Notes: a model not told the origin generated them from the letters alone. 64,000 bases of DNA from PCRC01 sp040384665 (GCA_040384665.1 JAZKIY010000008.1:1-64000), one strand, 5' to 3'. Shown: positions 52,318 through 61,564, numbered from the stretch's first letter. Translations and numbers: made by a program.

Positions 52318-54108
52318 TCAGAACGAGCGGACCTTGAGCGGAACGGACTCCACCGTCAGCGGCTTCATCTGCACCGGCTTGTAGGCCAGGCGGTTGCCTT
52401 CGCTGTACCACAGCGTGTGTTTGTGCCAGTCGGTGTCATTGCGGCCGTTCGGGTGCGCGGGCGTATCGCCGTAATCGTCCACCGTGTGGGCGCCGCGGCT
52501 TTCGTGGCGGGCGGCGGCCGAGACGATGGTCGCCTGCGCCGACTCGATCAGGTTCTCGACTTCCAGCGCCTCGATGCGGGCGGTGTTGAAGACCTTGGAC
52601 TTGTCTTTCAGGCCAATCGCGTCCACGCGCTGGCGCAGTTCGGCGATCTTGACCACGCCTTCGTCCATGCTCTTCTGGGTGCGGAACACGCCGGCGTGCT
52701 GCTGCATTGCCGAGCGGATGTCGTTGGCCACGTCCTGTGCGTACTCGCCGTTGGTGGCGTTGTCGAGGCGGTTGATGCGTGCCAGCGTGCGGTCGGCAGC
52801 ATCGGCCGGCAGGGGCTTGTGGGTTTTGTTCTTGTCGTTGAATTCAACGATGTGGTTGCCGGCAGCGCGGCCAAACACCAGCAGGTCGAGCAGCGAGTTG
52901 GTGCCCAGGCGGTTGGCGCCGTGCACGCTGACGCAGGAGCATTCGCCCACCGCATACAGGCCGTTGATTACCTCGTTGTGCACGCTGCCGTTGGGCACGA
53001 CCACCTGGCCGTGGATGTTGGTCGGGATGCCACCCATCTGGTAATGGATGGTGGGCACGACCGGGATCGGCTCGCGGGTGATGTCGACGTTGGCGAAGTT
53101 GTGGCCAATCTCGAACACCGAAGGCAGGCGCTTCATGATGGTCTCGGCACCGAGGTGGTCGAGCTTCAGCAGCACGTAGTCTTTGTTGGGACCGCAGCCA
53201 CGGCCTTCCTTGATTTCCTGGTCCATGCAGCGGGACACGAAGTCGCGCGGGGCCAGGTCTTTCAGCGTGGGTGCGTAGCGCTCCATGAAGCGCTCGCCAT
53301 TGCTGTTGAGCAAAATCGCGCCTTCACCACGGCAGCCTTCGGTCAGCAGCACGCCGGCGCCGGCCACGCCGGTCGGGTGGAACTGCCAGAATTCCATGTC
53401 TTCCAGCGGTATGCCGGCACGGGCCGCCAGGCCCAGGCCGTCGCCGGTGTTGATGAAGGCGTTGGTGGAAGCGGCAAAAATGCGGCCAGCGCCACCGGTG
53501 GCCAGCAGCACGGTCTTGGCCTGCAGGATGTGCACGTCACCGGTTTCCATCTCGATGGCGGTCACGCCCACCACGTCGCCGTCGGCGTCGCGGATCAGGT
53601 CTTGTGCCATCCACTCAACGAAGAAACTGGTCTTGGCCTTGACGTTCTGCTGGTACAGCGTGTGCAGCATCGCGTGGCCGGTGCGGTCGGCGGCGGCGCA
53701 GGCGCGCTGCACCGGCTTTTCGCCGTAGTTGGCGGTGTGGCCGCCGAACGGGCGCTGGTAGATGGTGCCGTCGGGGTTGCGGTCGAACGGCATGCCGAAG
53801 TGTTCGAGCTCGTAGACCACCTTGGGGGCTTCGCGGCACATGAACTCGATGGCGTCCTGGTCGCCCAGCCAGTCAGAGCCCTTGATGGTGTCGTAGAAGT
53901 GGTAGTGCCAGTTGTCCTCGTTCATGTTGCCGAGCGAGGCGCCGATGCCGCCCTGGGCCGCCACGGTGTGGGAGCGGGTCGGGAACACTTTGGACAGCAC
54001 GGCCACATTCAGGCCAGCACGGGCCAGCTGCAGCGATGCGCGCATGCCGGAGCCGCCGGCGCCGACGATGACGACGTCGAACTTGCGCTTGGTTACGGAG
54101 TAAGTCAT
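52318..54108 (-). CDS. sdhA: Succinate dehydrogenase flavoprotein subunit
   Basis: SdhA oxidises succinate to fumarate. The 596-residue protein has VVIVGAGGSGMRA (FAD binding), the FAD-linked His47 in TRSHTVAAQGGIGASLG, and the substrate-site region HPTGVAGAGVLLTEGCRGEG. It is full length for the family. It follows sdhD by 55 bp and precedes sdhB. Confidence 0.97.
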   Translation of the reverse strand: MTYSVTKRKFDVVIVGAGGSGMRASLQLARAGLNVAVLSKVFPTRSHTVAAQGGIGASLGNMNEDNWHYHFYDTIKGSDWLGDQDAIEFMCREAPKVVYELEHFGMPFDRNPDGTIYQRPFGGHTANYGEKPVQRACAAADRTGHAMLHTLYQQNVKAKTSFFVEWMAQDLIRDADGDVVGVTAIEMETGDVHILQAKTVLLATGGAGRIFAASTNAFINTGDGLGLAARAGIPLEDMEFWQFHPTGVAGAGVLLTEGCRGEGAILLNSNGERFMERYAPTLKDLAPRDFVSRCMDQEIKEGRGCGPNKDYVLLKLDHLGAETIMKRLPSVFEIGHNFANVDITREPIPVVPTIHYQMGGIPTNIHGQVVVPNGSVHNEVINGLYAVGECSCVSVHGANRLGTNSLLDLLVFGRAAGNHIVEFNDKNKTHKPLPADAADRTLARINRLDNATNGEYAQDVANDIRSAMQQHAGVFRTQKSMDEGVVKIAELRQRVDAIGLKDKSKVFNTARIEALEVENLIESAQATIVSAAARHESRGAHTVDDYGDTPAHPNGRNDTDWHKHTLWYSEGNRLAYKPVQMKPLTVESVPLKVRSF

Positions 54109-54163
54109 TGGAAAACAGCCTGTGAAATGAAACTTGCGTCAGCAGCCGAAAATGCGGCCAGGG

Positions 54164-54529
54164 TCAGATGCGCCACAGCACCTGGATGGACCAACCGGCG
54201 CAGCCGACGAGCCAGACGATGGTGCCGATTTCGAGCGAGAGGCGCAGCCAGACGGGCTTGATGTAGTCCATCCAGATGTCGCGCATGCCGACCCACACGT
54301 GGTACAGCAGCGCGACGATGACCACGAAGGTCAGTACCTTCATCCACTGGGCCGCGAAAATGCCGGCCCACTTGTCGTAGCCGATCGGGCCGCTGGTGAA
54401 AATCACCTGGGCCAGTACCAGCAGGGTAAAAAGGGCCATCAGCGCGGCCGTGACGCGCTGGCTGAGCCAGTCCCGCAGACCGTAATGTGCGCCGACCACA
54501 ATGCGCTTTGCGCCGTAATTCACTGCCAT
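54164..54529 (-). CDS. sdhD: Succinate dehydrogenase membrane anchor subunit
   Basis: A 121-residue anchor with three membrane helices (about residues 27–48, 63–85 and 96–116). WLSQRVTAALMALF and YHVWVGMRDIWMDYIKP are the conserved SdhD features; the His of YHVWVG and nearby residues contribute to the heme and quinone region. It lies 40 bp after sdhC. Confidence 0.94.
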   Translation of the reverse strand: MAVNYGAKRIVVGAHYGLRDWLSQRVTAALMALFTLLVLAQVIFTSGPIGYDKWAGIFAAQWMKVLTFVVIVALLYHVWVGMRDIWMDYIKPVWLRLSLEIGTIVWLVGCAGWSIQVLWRI

Positions 54530-54569
54530 GTCAGTTGTCCATTCAAATTAGTTGGGGCGACCAGGGGGG

Positions 54570-55001
54570 TCAGTAAATGCCAAACAGCTTGGCGCCCAGT
54601 GCCAGCGTGATCAGGGTGCCGGTTGCCAGCGTGAAGAGTGCGGAGCTTTTGCCGAATTCTTTGCTCACCGCGTGGTTCACGTCCATCCACAAATGGCGCA
54701 GGCCGGCAATGAAGTGGTGCACAAACGCCCAGATCAGACCGAGCGCCACCAGCTTCCACAGCACGCCGGGGATGCCGAGCATGCCGACGTTGAACGCGGC
54801 CTTGAAACTTTCAAACGAGATTTCGGACGACAGCGAGGTGTCGAACATCCAGATGATGAAGGGCATCAGCAGGAACATGATGGCGCCGCTGATGCGGTGC
54901 AGGATGGACACAATGCCGGCCGGGGGCAGGCGGTAGGTCGTCAGGTCGGTGAAGGCGTTGATGTTGCGGAACTCGGGCCGCTTTTTGGCTGGGGTGCTCA
55001 T
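54570..55001 (-). CDS. sdhC: Succinate dehydrogenase cytochrome b556 subunit
   Basis: The 143-residue first anchor subunit begins with RPEFRNINAFTDLTTYRLPPAGIVSILHRISG, the conserved SdhC opening, with three membrane helices after residue 30. The heme b ligand is in WAFVHHFIAGLRHLWMD. It is the first gene of the sdhCDAB–sdhE–gltA transcription unit. Confidence 0.95.
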   Translation of the reverse strand: MSTPAKKRPEFRNINAFTDLTTYRLPPAGIVSILHRISGAIMFLLMPFIIWMFDTSLSSEISFESFKAAFNVGMLGIPGVLWKLVALGLIWAFVHHFIAGLRHLWMDVNHAVSKEFGKSSALFTLATGTLITLALGAKLFGIY

Positions 55002-55138
55002 GGTGGCTTTCGGTGGTGTAACTGCGTTGTAACTTTTTGTTCTAAGCGGATTTTATTGCAACGCAACAAGCTGACGACACGCTGGCAAACAATCGTTGAC
55101 TTGACCAGTCAGGTTGCCAGTGTGGTGGGGCAGACACA
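55002..55138 (-). promoter_or_regulatory. sdhC upstream region with inverted repeats
   Basis: The 137 bp between gntR and sdhC hold a -10-like TAAAAT on the minus strand near 55051–55056. A 7-bp inverted repeat CTGGCAA (55082–55088)/TTGCCAG (55114–55120) encloses a smaller TGAC-CA-GTCA element (55102–55111). These are candidate operator sites for control of the sdh operon; no -35 is convincing. Confidence 0.4.
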
Positions 55139-55921
55139 TCAGCTCAGCTCGTTGCGGTAATGGTGGGTGGCGGTATGGTACAGACCACGGCGCAATTCCA
55201 TGGGCACGTCGTTGTAGGTGTAGGCGATGCGTTCCACGCTCAGCAGCGGGCTGGCGGGGTCGACCTTCAGCAGTTCAGCCTGCTGCGCATCGGGCAGCAC
55301 GGCGCGGATCTTTTCTTCGGCCCGGACCATGCGCACGCCGAATTCGGCCTCGAACATCGCGTACATCGGGCCCCGGTGTTCGCTGAGCCGTTCCGCGGTC
55401 AGGCCTTTGAATGGGCCACCGGGCAACCACAGGTCTTCCAGAATGGTGGGCATGCCCGCAAATGACAGCACACGGCCAACCTGCAGCACCGGGTCGCCAG
55501 AGCGCAGGCCGAGCGCCCGTGCCACGTCGGCAGAAGCGCGCTGGCGCTTGCAGTCGACGATGCGGCGTTCGGCGGGGCCTTCGCTGTTGGCGTCGCCGGT
55601 GTCGGGGATCAGTTTCAGGAAGCGGTACTGGACCTGGCGCTCGGCATGGGTGGCCACGAAGGTGCCTTTGCCCTGGCGGCGTTGCACCAGGTTTTCGGCC
55701 GCCAGTTCGTCTATGGCTTTGCGCACGGTGCCCTGGCTGACACGGTAGCGCGCGGCAAGGTCCATCTCGCTGGGAATGGCCTCGCCCGGTTTCCATTCGC
55801 CGGCCTGCAGGCTGTGCAGGATCAGGCTTTTGATCTGCTGGTACAGCGGGCTGAACGCGGGCGTCGCAGGCTCGGTGCCGTTGGCTGCGGGGTCCGGCGT
55901 GGAGGAGGGCGTGGCGGCCAT
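55139..55921 (-). CDS. GntR-family (HutC-type) transcriptional regulator
   Basis: A 260-residue regulator with an N-terminal winged helix (about residues 25–95: LYQQIKSLILHSLQAGEWKPGEAIPSE, then YRVSQGTVRKAIDELAAENLVQRRQGKGTFV) and a UTRA ligand-binding domain (about 110–255) of the FadR/HutC subfamily. The ligand is unknown. It lies between sdhC and the divergent mdh and probably controls this TCA block and itself. A perfect palindrome lies 42 bp upstream of its start. Confidence 0.88.
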   Translation of the reverse strand: MAATPSSTPDPAANGTEPATPAFSPLYQQIKSLILHSLQAGEWKPGEAIPSEMDLAARYRVSQGTVRKAIDELAAENLVQRRQGKGTFVATHAERQVQYRFLKLIPDTGDANSEGPAERRIVDCKRQRASADVARALGLRSGDPVLQVGRVLSFAGMPTILEDLWLPGGPFKGLTAERLSEHRGPMYAMFEAEFGVRMVRAEEKIRAVLPDAQQAELLKVDPASPLLSVERIAYTYNDVPMELRRGLYHTATHHYRNELS

Positions 55922-55962
55922 GGGTGGTGGGTTTGGCGTGCGTTGCGTTTCGGTGAATCATA

Positions 55963-55982
55963 TCTTATATAAGACATAAGAC
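55963..55982. promoter_or_regulatory. Likely GntR operator between gntR and mdh
   Basis: TCTTATATAAGA (55963–55974) is a perfect 12-bp palindrome, and the unit ATAAGAC is directly repeated at 55969–55975 and 55976–55982. It lies in the divergent gntR–mdh gap, just upstream of the predicted mdh -35. Its symmetry and position make it the best candidate operator for the adjacent GntR protein. Confidence 0.6.
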
Positions 55983-55985
55983 AAA

Positions 55986-56015
55986 TTGACTTCCTAGGGT
56001 TTTCGCGGGTAAACT
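55986..56015 (+). promoter_or_regulatory. Predicted sigma-70 promoter of mdh
   Basis: TTGACT (55986–55991) and TAAACT (56010–56015) with an 18-bp spacer form a good sigma-70 promoter, placing the mdh start codon about 75 bp downstream of the expected transcription start. The putative GntR operator lies immediately upstream. Confidence 0.6.
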
Positions 56016-56097
56016 CCAAGGCTGTCAGCGCGTGACCCACAGGGACTGCAAACCGGGGTTGCCGGTACCGTTTTTCAAACCCTCTGGAGTTCCTGCT

Positions 56098-57084
56098 ATG
56101 AGCAAAAAGCCTGTTCGCGTCGCTGTTACCGGTGCCGCCGGTCAGATCGGTTATGCCCTGTTGTTCCGCATCGCTTCCGGCGAAATGCTGGGCAAGGACC
56201 AGCCCGTCATCCTGCAACTGCTGGAAGTGCCAGTAGAAGGCCCGCAGAAGGCCCTCAAGGGCGTGATGATGGAGCTCGACGACTGCGCTTTCCCGCTGCT
56301 GGTCGGCATGGAAGCCCACAGCGACCCGATGACCGCCTTCAAGGACACCGACTACGCGCTGCTGGTCGGCTCGCGTCCCCGTGGCCCCGGCATGGAACGT
56401 GCCGAGCTGCTGGCTGTCAACGGTGCCATCTTCACCGCCCAGGGCAAGGCCCTGAACGCGGTTGCTTCGCGCAACGTCAAGGTGCTGGTGGTGGGCAACC
56501 CCGCCAACACCAACGCTTACATCGCGATGAAGTCGGCCCCTGATCTGCCGCGCAAAAACTTCACCGCCATGTTGCGTCTGGACCACAACCGCGCGGCGTC
56601 GCAAATCGCTGCCAAGACCGGCAAGCCGGTGTCGTCGATTGAAAAGCTCACCGTCTGGGGCAACCATTCGCCCACCATGTACGCCGACTACCGTTTTGCC
56701 ACCATCAACGGTGAAAGCGTCGCCAAGATGATCAACGACCAGGTCTGGAACGCGGACACCTTCCTGCCCACCGTGGGCAAGCGTGGCGCCGCCATCATTG
56801 AAGCGCGCGGCGTCTCGTCGGCCGCTTCGGCCGCCAACGCCGCCATCGACCACATGCGCGACTGGGCGCTTGGCACCAACGGCAAGTGGGTCACCATGGG
56901 CATTCCGTCGGACGGCCAGTACGGCATTCCGAAAGACACCATGTTTGGTTTCCCCGTCACCTGTGAAGGCGGCGAGTACAAGCTGGTCGAAGGCCTGGAC
57001 ATCGACGCCTTCAGCCAGGAACGCATCAACAAGACCCTGGCAGAGTTGCAGGGCGAACAAGACGGCGTCAAGCACCTCCTGTAA
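56098..57084 (+). CDS. mdh: Malate dehydrogenase
   Basis: Mdh interconverts malate and oxaloacetate. The 328-residue protein is the long LDH-like class of betaproteobacteria. It has VAVTGAAGQIGYALLFRIA (NAD binding), the substrate-binding Arg in RPRGPGMERAELL, LDHNRAASQ, and the catalytic His in VWGNHSPTMYAD. The ATG at 56098 has a GGAG ribosome site. It is divergent from gntR and upstream of the citE-like gene. Confidence 0.96.
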   Translation: MSKKPVRVAVTGAAGQIGYALLFRIASGEMLGKDQPVILQLLEVPVEGPQKALKGVMMELDDCAFPLLVGMEAHSDPMTAFKDTDYALLVGSRPRGPGMERAELLAVNGAIFTAQGKALNAVASRNVKVLVVGNPANTNAYIAMKSAPDLPRKNFTAMLRLDHNRAASQIAAKTGKPVSSIEKLTVWGNHSPTMYADYRFATINGESVAKMINDQVWNADTFLPTVGKRGAAIIEARGVSSAASAANAAIDHMRDWALGTNGKWVTMGIPSDGQYGIPKDTMFGFPVTCEGGEYKLVEGLDIDAFSQERINKTLAELQGEQDGVKHLL

Positions 57085-57098
57085 GCGGACGCGAAAGA

Positions 57099-58139
57099 GT
57101 GCATCCACGCGAGATTCTGCTGGGGGCGCAAGCCGGGGGTGTCACCATTCCCGTCTGTGACCACTACAGCGGTGTCGAGGCGCGGATGCGCAAGAGCCTG
57201 CAGCTGCAGGCCGAAATGACCGAAGAGTTCGGCGCCTGCGTGTTTGACGTGACGCTGGACTGTGAAGACGGTGCACCGGTTGGCGGCGAGGCTGACCACG
57301 CCGCCATGGTGGTGGCGCTGGTGGCACTGGCCGCAGACAAGGCCCGCGTTGCGGTGCGTGTGCATGCGGTAGACCATCCGGCCTTCGAGGCCGACATCGC
57401 CACCATCGCCGGTGCGGTGGGTGACCGCCTCAGCCACATCATGGTGCCCAAGGTCGAATCGGCACAGGACGTTTTGCGTGTCGAACAGGCTTTGCGCGCT
57501 GCCGGTGCCCAAGAGTTGCCTGTGCACGTTTTGGTCGAGTCCCCTGCCGCTGTGCACCAGGTTCATGACATTGCCGTACACCCCCGCGTGCAGTCGATCA
57601 GCTTCGGCCTGATGGATTTCGTGTCGTCCCACGGTGGCGCCATTCCGGCCAGCGCCATGGGCGCGCGGCCCGATGCCGATGGCATTGACCAGTTCAGCCA
57701 CCCGCTGGTGTTGCGCGCCAAGCTGGCCATCGCGTCGGCCTGCCACGCGCACGGCAAGGTGCCGTCACATTGTGTTGTCACCGAATTCACCGACACTGCG
57801 GCCATGCAAACCGCCGCCCGTCAGGCCGCCCGCCAGCTGGGCTACACCCGCATGTGGAGCATCCACCCGGCGCAGATCCGGCCGATCATTGCCGCATTCA
57901 CGCCCGACCCGCGCGAGGTGGACGACGCCAGCGCCATCCTGTCGGCCGCCGAGGCGGCCGCCTGGGCACCGGTCAGCGTGCGCGGCCAGTTGCACGACCG
58001 CGCCAGCTACCGTTACTACTGGCAGGTGCTGGAGCGCGCCTGGCAGACCGGTTGCCAGTTGCCACCCGAGATGGCACGGCACTTCCAGCGCCAGGCGTCT
58101 GCCACGCCGGTGCAAAATCCGCCGCCAAGGGCCCACTGA
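57099..58139 (+). CDS. HpcH/HpaI aldolase – citrate lyase (CitE-like) family protein
   Basis: A 346-residue TIM-barrel lyase resembling CitE, malyl-CoA lyase and the eukaryotic CLYBL group. Features include DVTLDCEDGAP with metal-ligand acidic residues, HIMVPKVESAQDV, VLVESPAAVHQV and MWSIHPAQIRPI near the C-terminus. It starts from GTG 14 bp after mdh, so it is probably co-transcribed. No CitD/CitF partners are present, so it is unlikely to be part of a citrate lyase complex; a malyl- or citramalyl-CoA lyase activity is possible but unproven. Confidence 0.82.
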   Translation: MHPREILLGAQAGGVTIPVCDHYSGVEARMRKSLQLQAEMTEEFGACVFDVTLDCEDGAPVGGEADHAAMVVALVALAADKARVAVRVHAVDHPAFEADIATIAGAVGDRLSHIMVPKVESAQDVLRVEQALRAAGAQELPVHVLVESPAAVHQVHDIAVHPRVQSISFGLMDFVSSHGGAIPASAMGARPDADGIDQFSHPLVLRAKLAIASACHAHGKVPSHCVVTEFTDTAAMQTAARQAARQLGYTRMWSIHPAQIRPIIAAFTPDPREVDDASAILSAAEAAAWAPVSVRGQLHDRASYRYYWQVLERAWQTGCQLPPEMARHFQRQASATPVQNPPPRAH

Positions 58140-58195
58140 GCCCCGCCGCAGTCCTTCCACCTCACGACACACCGCCCACCGAGAGAGACAACACC

Positions 58196-58864
58196 ATGAC
58201 ACGCACCCTCGCCACCCTGTTGATGCTGACCCTGCCCGTGGCCGCGCTGGCACAGACGGCCGTTGCGCCCGCCAAAGCCGCTGCGCCCACCACCAAGGCT
58301 GCAACCCCTGCCGCCAAAGCACCTGCCAAAGCGGCCACCAAGCCCAAGGCACAAAGCGCCAGCCGCACCGAAATCAAGAGCACCGCGTCCAACGTGGCAG
58401 CCGGCATTGCCGCCGCCGAGGCCGCGCTCACCCCGGCCGAGCTTGCCATTGCCGAACGTGTGCACGTGGGCAACCTGCCGTGTGAGCTTGGCAGCTCGGT
58501 CAGCATCACCGCTGACCCCAAGTCCCCTGGCTACTTTGATGTGCAGACCAAAGCGGTGCGTTACCGCATGTTCCCGGTGACCACCAGCACTGGCGCCATC
58601 CGCCTGGAAGACCAGCGTGCCGGCGCGGTCTGGCTGCAGCTGGGCAACAAGTCGATGCTGATGAACCAGAAGCTGGGCCAGCGCCTGGCCGACGAGTGCC
58701 AAAGCCCCGCCCAGGTGGCCCTGGCCCAGTCGCTCAAAGCCAATCCGGCACCCAACTTGCTTGAGCCTTTGCCAGCCGCGGCGACCACTGCACCGGTGCG
58801 CGCTGCGCCCATGGGCGTGGCCCCGGTTTACCCCACAGGCCCCACACCGCCCGCAGCCAAGTGA
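58196..58864 (+). CDS. Uncharacterised exported protein with Ala/Lys-rich linker
   Basis: A 222-residue protein with a clear signal peptide (about residues 1–20, MTRTLATLLMLTLPVAALAQ), a low-complexity Ala/Lys/Pro segment (about 21–60), then a globular part containing ERVHVGNLPCELGSSVSI and QKLGQRLADECQSP, with two Cys that could form a disulfide in the periplasm. It ends in a Pro/Ala tail. I do not recognise the family. GAGAGAG lies about 10 bp before the ATG. Confidence 0.75.
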   Translation: MTRTLATLLMLTLPVAALAQTAVAPAKAAAPTTKAATPAAKAPAKAATKPKAQSASRTEIKSTASNVAAGIAAAEAALTPAELAIAERVHVGNLPCELGSSVSITADPKSPGYFDVQTKAVRYRMFPVTTSTGAIRLEDQRAGAVWLQLGNKSMLMNQKLGQRLADECQSPAQVALAQSLKANPAPNLLEPLPAAATTAPVRAAPMGVAPVYPTGPTPPAAK

Positions 58865-58882
58865 CACCGCGGGGTTGTATTT

Positions 58883-58931
58883 GCTACTGAAAGCGTAGCT
58901 GAATCGTTAGATTTCACTAGGGCTTAGCCCT
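58883..58931 (+). repeat. Dispersed 49-bp repeat, copy 7
   Basis: The head GCTACTGAAAGCGTAGC (58883–58899) is a perfect 5-bp inverted repeat. The body contains TAGCTGAATCG, shared with copy 6, and ATTTCACTAGGGCTT, shared with copies 4 and 6. It ends 29 bp before the acnB start, within its leader. Confidence 0.75.
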
Positions 58932-58960
58932 GATTTGATTGTTTTTTTGGAGAAAAAGCC

Positions 58961-61564
58961 ATGTCGTCGACCTTTTTGGAGTCCTACCGTGCCCACGTGG
59001 CCGAACGCGCTGCCCTGGGCATCCCGCCACTGCCGCTGTCGGCCCAGCAGACCGGTGAGGTCATTGAGCTGCTGAAGAACCCGCCTGTTGGCACTGAAGC
59101 CCAGCTGGTCGATTTGATCACCCACCGCGTGCCCGCTGGTGTGGACGCCGCCGCCAAGGTCAAGGCCAGCTACCTCGCTGCGGTGGCCCATGGCACCGAG
59201 AAGTGCGCGCTGATCAGCCGCGAAAAAGCCACCGAACTGCTGGGCACCATGCTCGGTGGTTACAACATCAGCCCGATGGTCGACCTGCTGGACGACAAAG
59301 ACGCGGCAGTGGCCGTCATTGCCGCCGCCGGCCTGAAGAAAACCCTGCTGATGTTTGACCAGTTCCACGACGTCAAGGACAAAGCCGACGCTGGCAACGC
59401 CCACGCCAAGGGCGTGCTGCAAAGCTGGGCCGACGCCGAGTGGTTCACCTCCCGCCCCGAAGTGCCTGAGAGCATCACCGTCAGCATCTTCAAGGTGGCT
59501 GGTGAAATCAACACCGACGACCTTTCGCCCGCGCCCGACGCCTGGAGCCGCCCCGACATTCCGCTGCACGCCCTGGCCATGCACAAGAACGCCCGCCCAG
59601 GCATCACGCCGGAAGAAGACGGCAAGCGTGGCCCGGTGAAGTTCATTGAAGACCTGCGTGCCAAGGGCAACCTGGTGGCCTACGTGGGCGACGTGGTCGG
59701 CACCGGCTCCAGCCGCAAGTCGGCCACCAACTCGGTGCTGTGGTTCACCGGCGAAGACATTCCTTTCGTGCCGAACAAGCGTTTCGGTGGCGTGTGCCTG
59801 GGTGCCAAGATCGCGCCGATTTTCTACAACACCATGGAAGACGCCGGCGCGCTGCCGATCGAGCTCGACGTGAGCCAGATGGCCATGGGCGAGACGGTGG
59901 AACTGCGCCCCTACGACGGCAAGGCGCTGAAAGACGGCAAAGTGATTGCCGAGTTCAAGGTCAAGAGCGATGTGCTGTTTGACGAAGTGCGCGCCGGTGG
60001 CCGCATTCCGCTGATCGTCGGCCGTGGCCTGACCGCCAAAGCGCGTGCTGCGCTGGGCCTGCCACCGTCCACGCTGTTCCGCCTGCCGCAGAACCCGGCC
60101 GCCAACGCCAAGGGCTTCAGCCTGGCGCAAAAGATGGTTGGCCGCGCCTGCGGTCTGCCCGAAGGCCAGGGCGTGATGCCCGGCACCTACTGCGAACCGA
60201 AGATGACTTCCGTCGGCAGCCAGGACACCACCGGCCCGATGACCCGCGACGAGCTGAAAGACCTGGCGTGCCTGGGCTTTTCCGCCGACCTGGTGATGCA
60301 GTCGTTCTGCCACACCGCCGCCTACCCCAAGCCGGTGGACGTGAAGATGCACCACGAGCTGCCCGACTTCATCAGCACCCGTGGCGGCATCCCGCTGCGC
60401 CCCGGTGACGGCATCATCCACAGCTGGCTCAACCGCATGCTGCTGCCCGACACGGTCGGCACCGGTGGCGACAGCCACACCCGCTTCCCGATCGGCATCA
60501 GCTTCCCCGCCGGCTCCGGCCTGGTGGCGTTTGCTGCCGCCACCGGCGTGATGCCACTGGACATGCCCGAGTCGGTGCTGGTGCGCTTCAAGGGCAAGAT
60601 GCAGCCCGGCGTGACCTTGCGCGACCTGGTCAACGCGATCCCGCTGTACGCCATCAAGGCCGGTCTGCTGACCGTGGCCAAGCAAGGCAAGAAGAACATC
60701 TTCTCCGGCCGCATCCTGGAGATCGAAGGCCTGCCGGACCTGAAAGTGGAACAGGCGTTTGAGCTGAGCGACGCCTCGGCCGAGCGTTCCGCCGCCGGCT
60801 GCACGGTGCATTTGGACAAGGCGCCAATCATCGAGTACATCAACAGCAACATCACGATGCTGAAGTGGATGATCGCCACCGGGTACGAAGACGTGCGCAC
60901 CATCAAGCGCCGCATCGCCGCGATGGAAGCCTGGCTCGCCGATCCGCAACTGCTCAAGGGCGACGCCGATGCCGACTACGCCGCTGTCATCGACATCGAC
61001 CTGGCCGACATCCACGAACCCATCGTCGCCTGCCCGAACGACCCCGACGACGTGAAGACACTGAGCGACGTGGCCGGCGCCAAGATCGACGAAGTGTTCA
61101 TCGGCTCGTGCATGACCAACATCGGCCACTTCCGTGCGGCCTCCAAGCTGCTCGAAGGCAAGCGCGACATCCCGGTCAAGCTGTGGGTCGCCCCACCGAC
61201 CAAGATGGACGCCAAGCAACTCACGGAAGAAGGCCACTACGGCGTGCTCGGCTCGGCCGGCGCCCGCATGGAAATGCCGGGCTGCAGCCTGTGCATGGGC
61301 AACCAGGCGCAGGTGAAAGAGGGCGCCACCGTGTTCTCTACCAGCACCCGCAACTTCCCCAACCGTCTGGGCAAGAACAGCAACGTCTATCTCGGCTCGG
61401 CCGAACTCGCGTCCATCTGCTCCAAACTCGGCCGCATCCCAACGCGCGCCGAGTATCTGGCCGACATGGGCGTGCTCACTGCCAGCAGCGACCAGATCTA
61501 CCAGTACCTGAACTTTGACAAAGTGAAGGACTACACCGATCTGGCGGATCAGGTCACGGCCTGA
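58961..61564 (+). CDS. acnB: Aconitate hydratase B / 2-methylisocitrate dehydratase
   Basis: AcnB isomerises citrate to isocitrate and also acts in the 2-methylcitrate cycle. The 867-residue protein has the N-terminal HEAT-like domain (about residues 1–160) and swivel domain typical of AcnB, and the [4Fe-4S] ligands in FIGSCMTNIGHF and PGCSLCMGNQ. TGGDSHTRFPIG contributes to the active site. It ends the mdh-side TCA genes and is followed by two terminators. Confidence 0.97.
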   Translation: MSSTFLESYRAHVAERAALGIPPLPLSAQQTGEVIELLKNPPVGTEAQLVDLITHRVPAGVDAAAKVKASYLAAVAHGTEKCALISREKATELLGTMLGGYNISPMVDLLDDKDAAVAVIAAAGLKKTLLMFDQFHDVKDKADAGNAHAKGVLQSWADAEWFTSRPEVPESITVSIFKVAGEINTDDLSPAPDAWSRPDIPLHALAMHKNARPGITPEEDGKRGPVKFIEDLRAKGNLVAYVGDVVGTGSSRKSATNSVLWFTGEDIPFVPNKRFGGVCLGAKIAPIFYNTMEDAGALPIELDVSQMAMGETVELRPYDGKALKDGKVIAEFKVKSDVLFDEVRAGGRIPLIVGRGLTAKARAALGLPPSTLFRLPQNPAANAKGFSLAQKMVGRACGLPEGQGVMPGTYCEPKMTSVGSQDTTGPMTRDELKDLACLGFSADLVMQSFCHTAAYPKPVDVKMHHELPDFISTRGGIPLRPGDGIIHSWLNRMLLPDTVGTGGDSHTRFPIGISFPAGSGLVAFAAATGVMPLDMPESVLVRFKGKMQPGVTLRDLVNAIPLYAIKAGLLTVAKQGKKNIFSGRILEIEGLPDLKVEQAFELSDASAERSAAGCTVHLDKAPIIEYINSNITMLKWMIATGYEDVRTIKRRIAAMEAWLADPQLLKGDADADYAAVIDIDLADIHEPIVACPNDPDDVKTLSDVAGAKIDEVFIGSCMTNIGHFRAASKLLEGKRDIPVKLWVAPPTKMDAKQLTEEGHYGVLGSAGARMEMPGCSLCMGNQAQVKEGATVFSTSTRNFPNRLGKNSNVYLGSAELASICSKLGRIPTRAEYLADMGVLTASSDQIYQYLNFDKVKDYTDLADQVTA

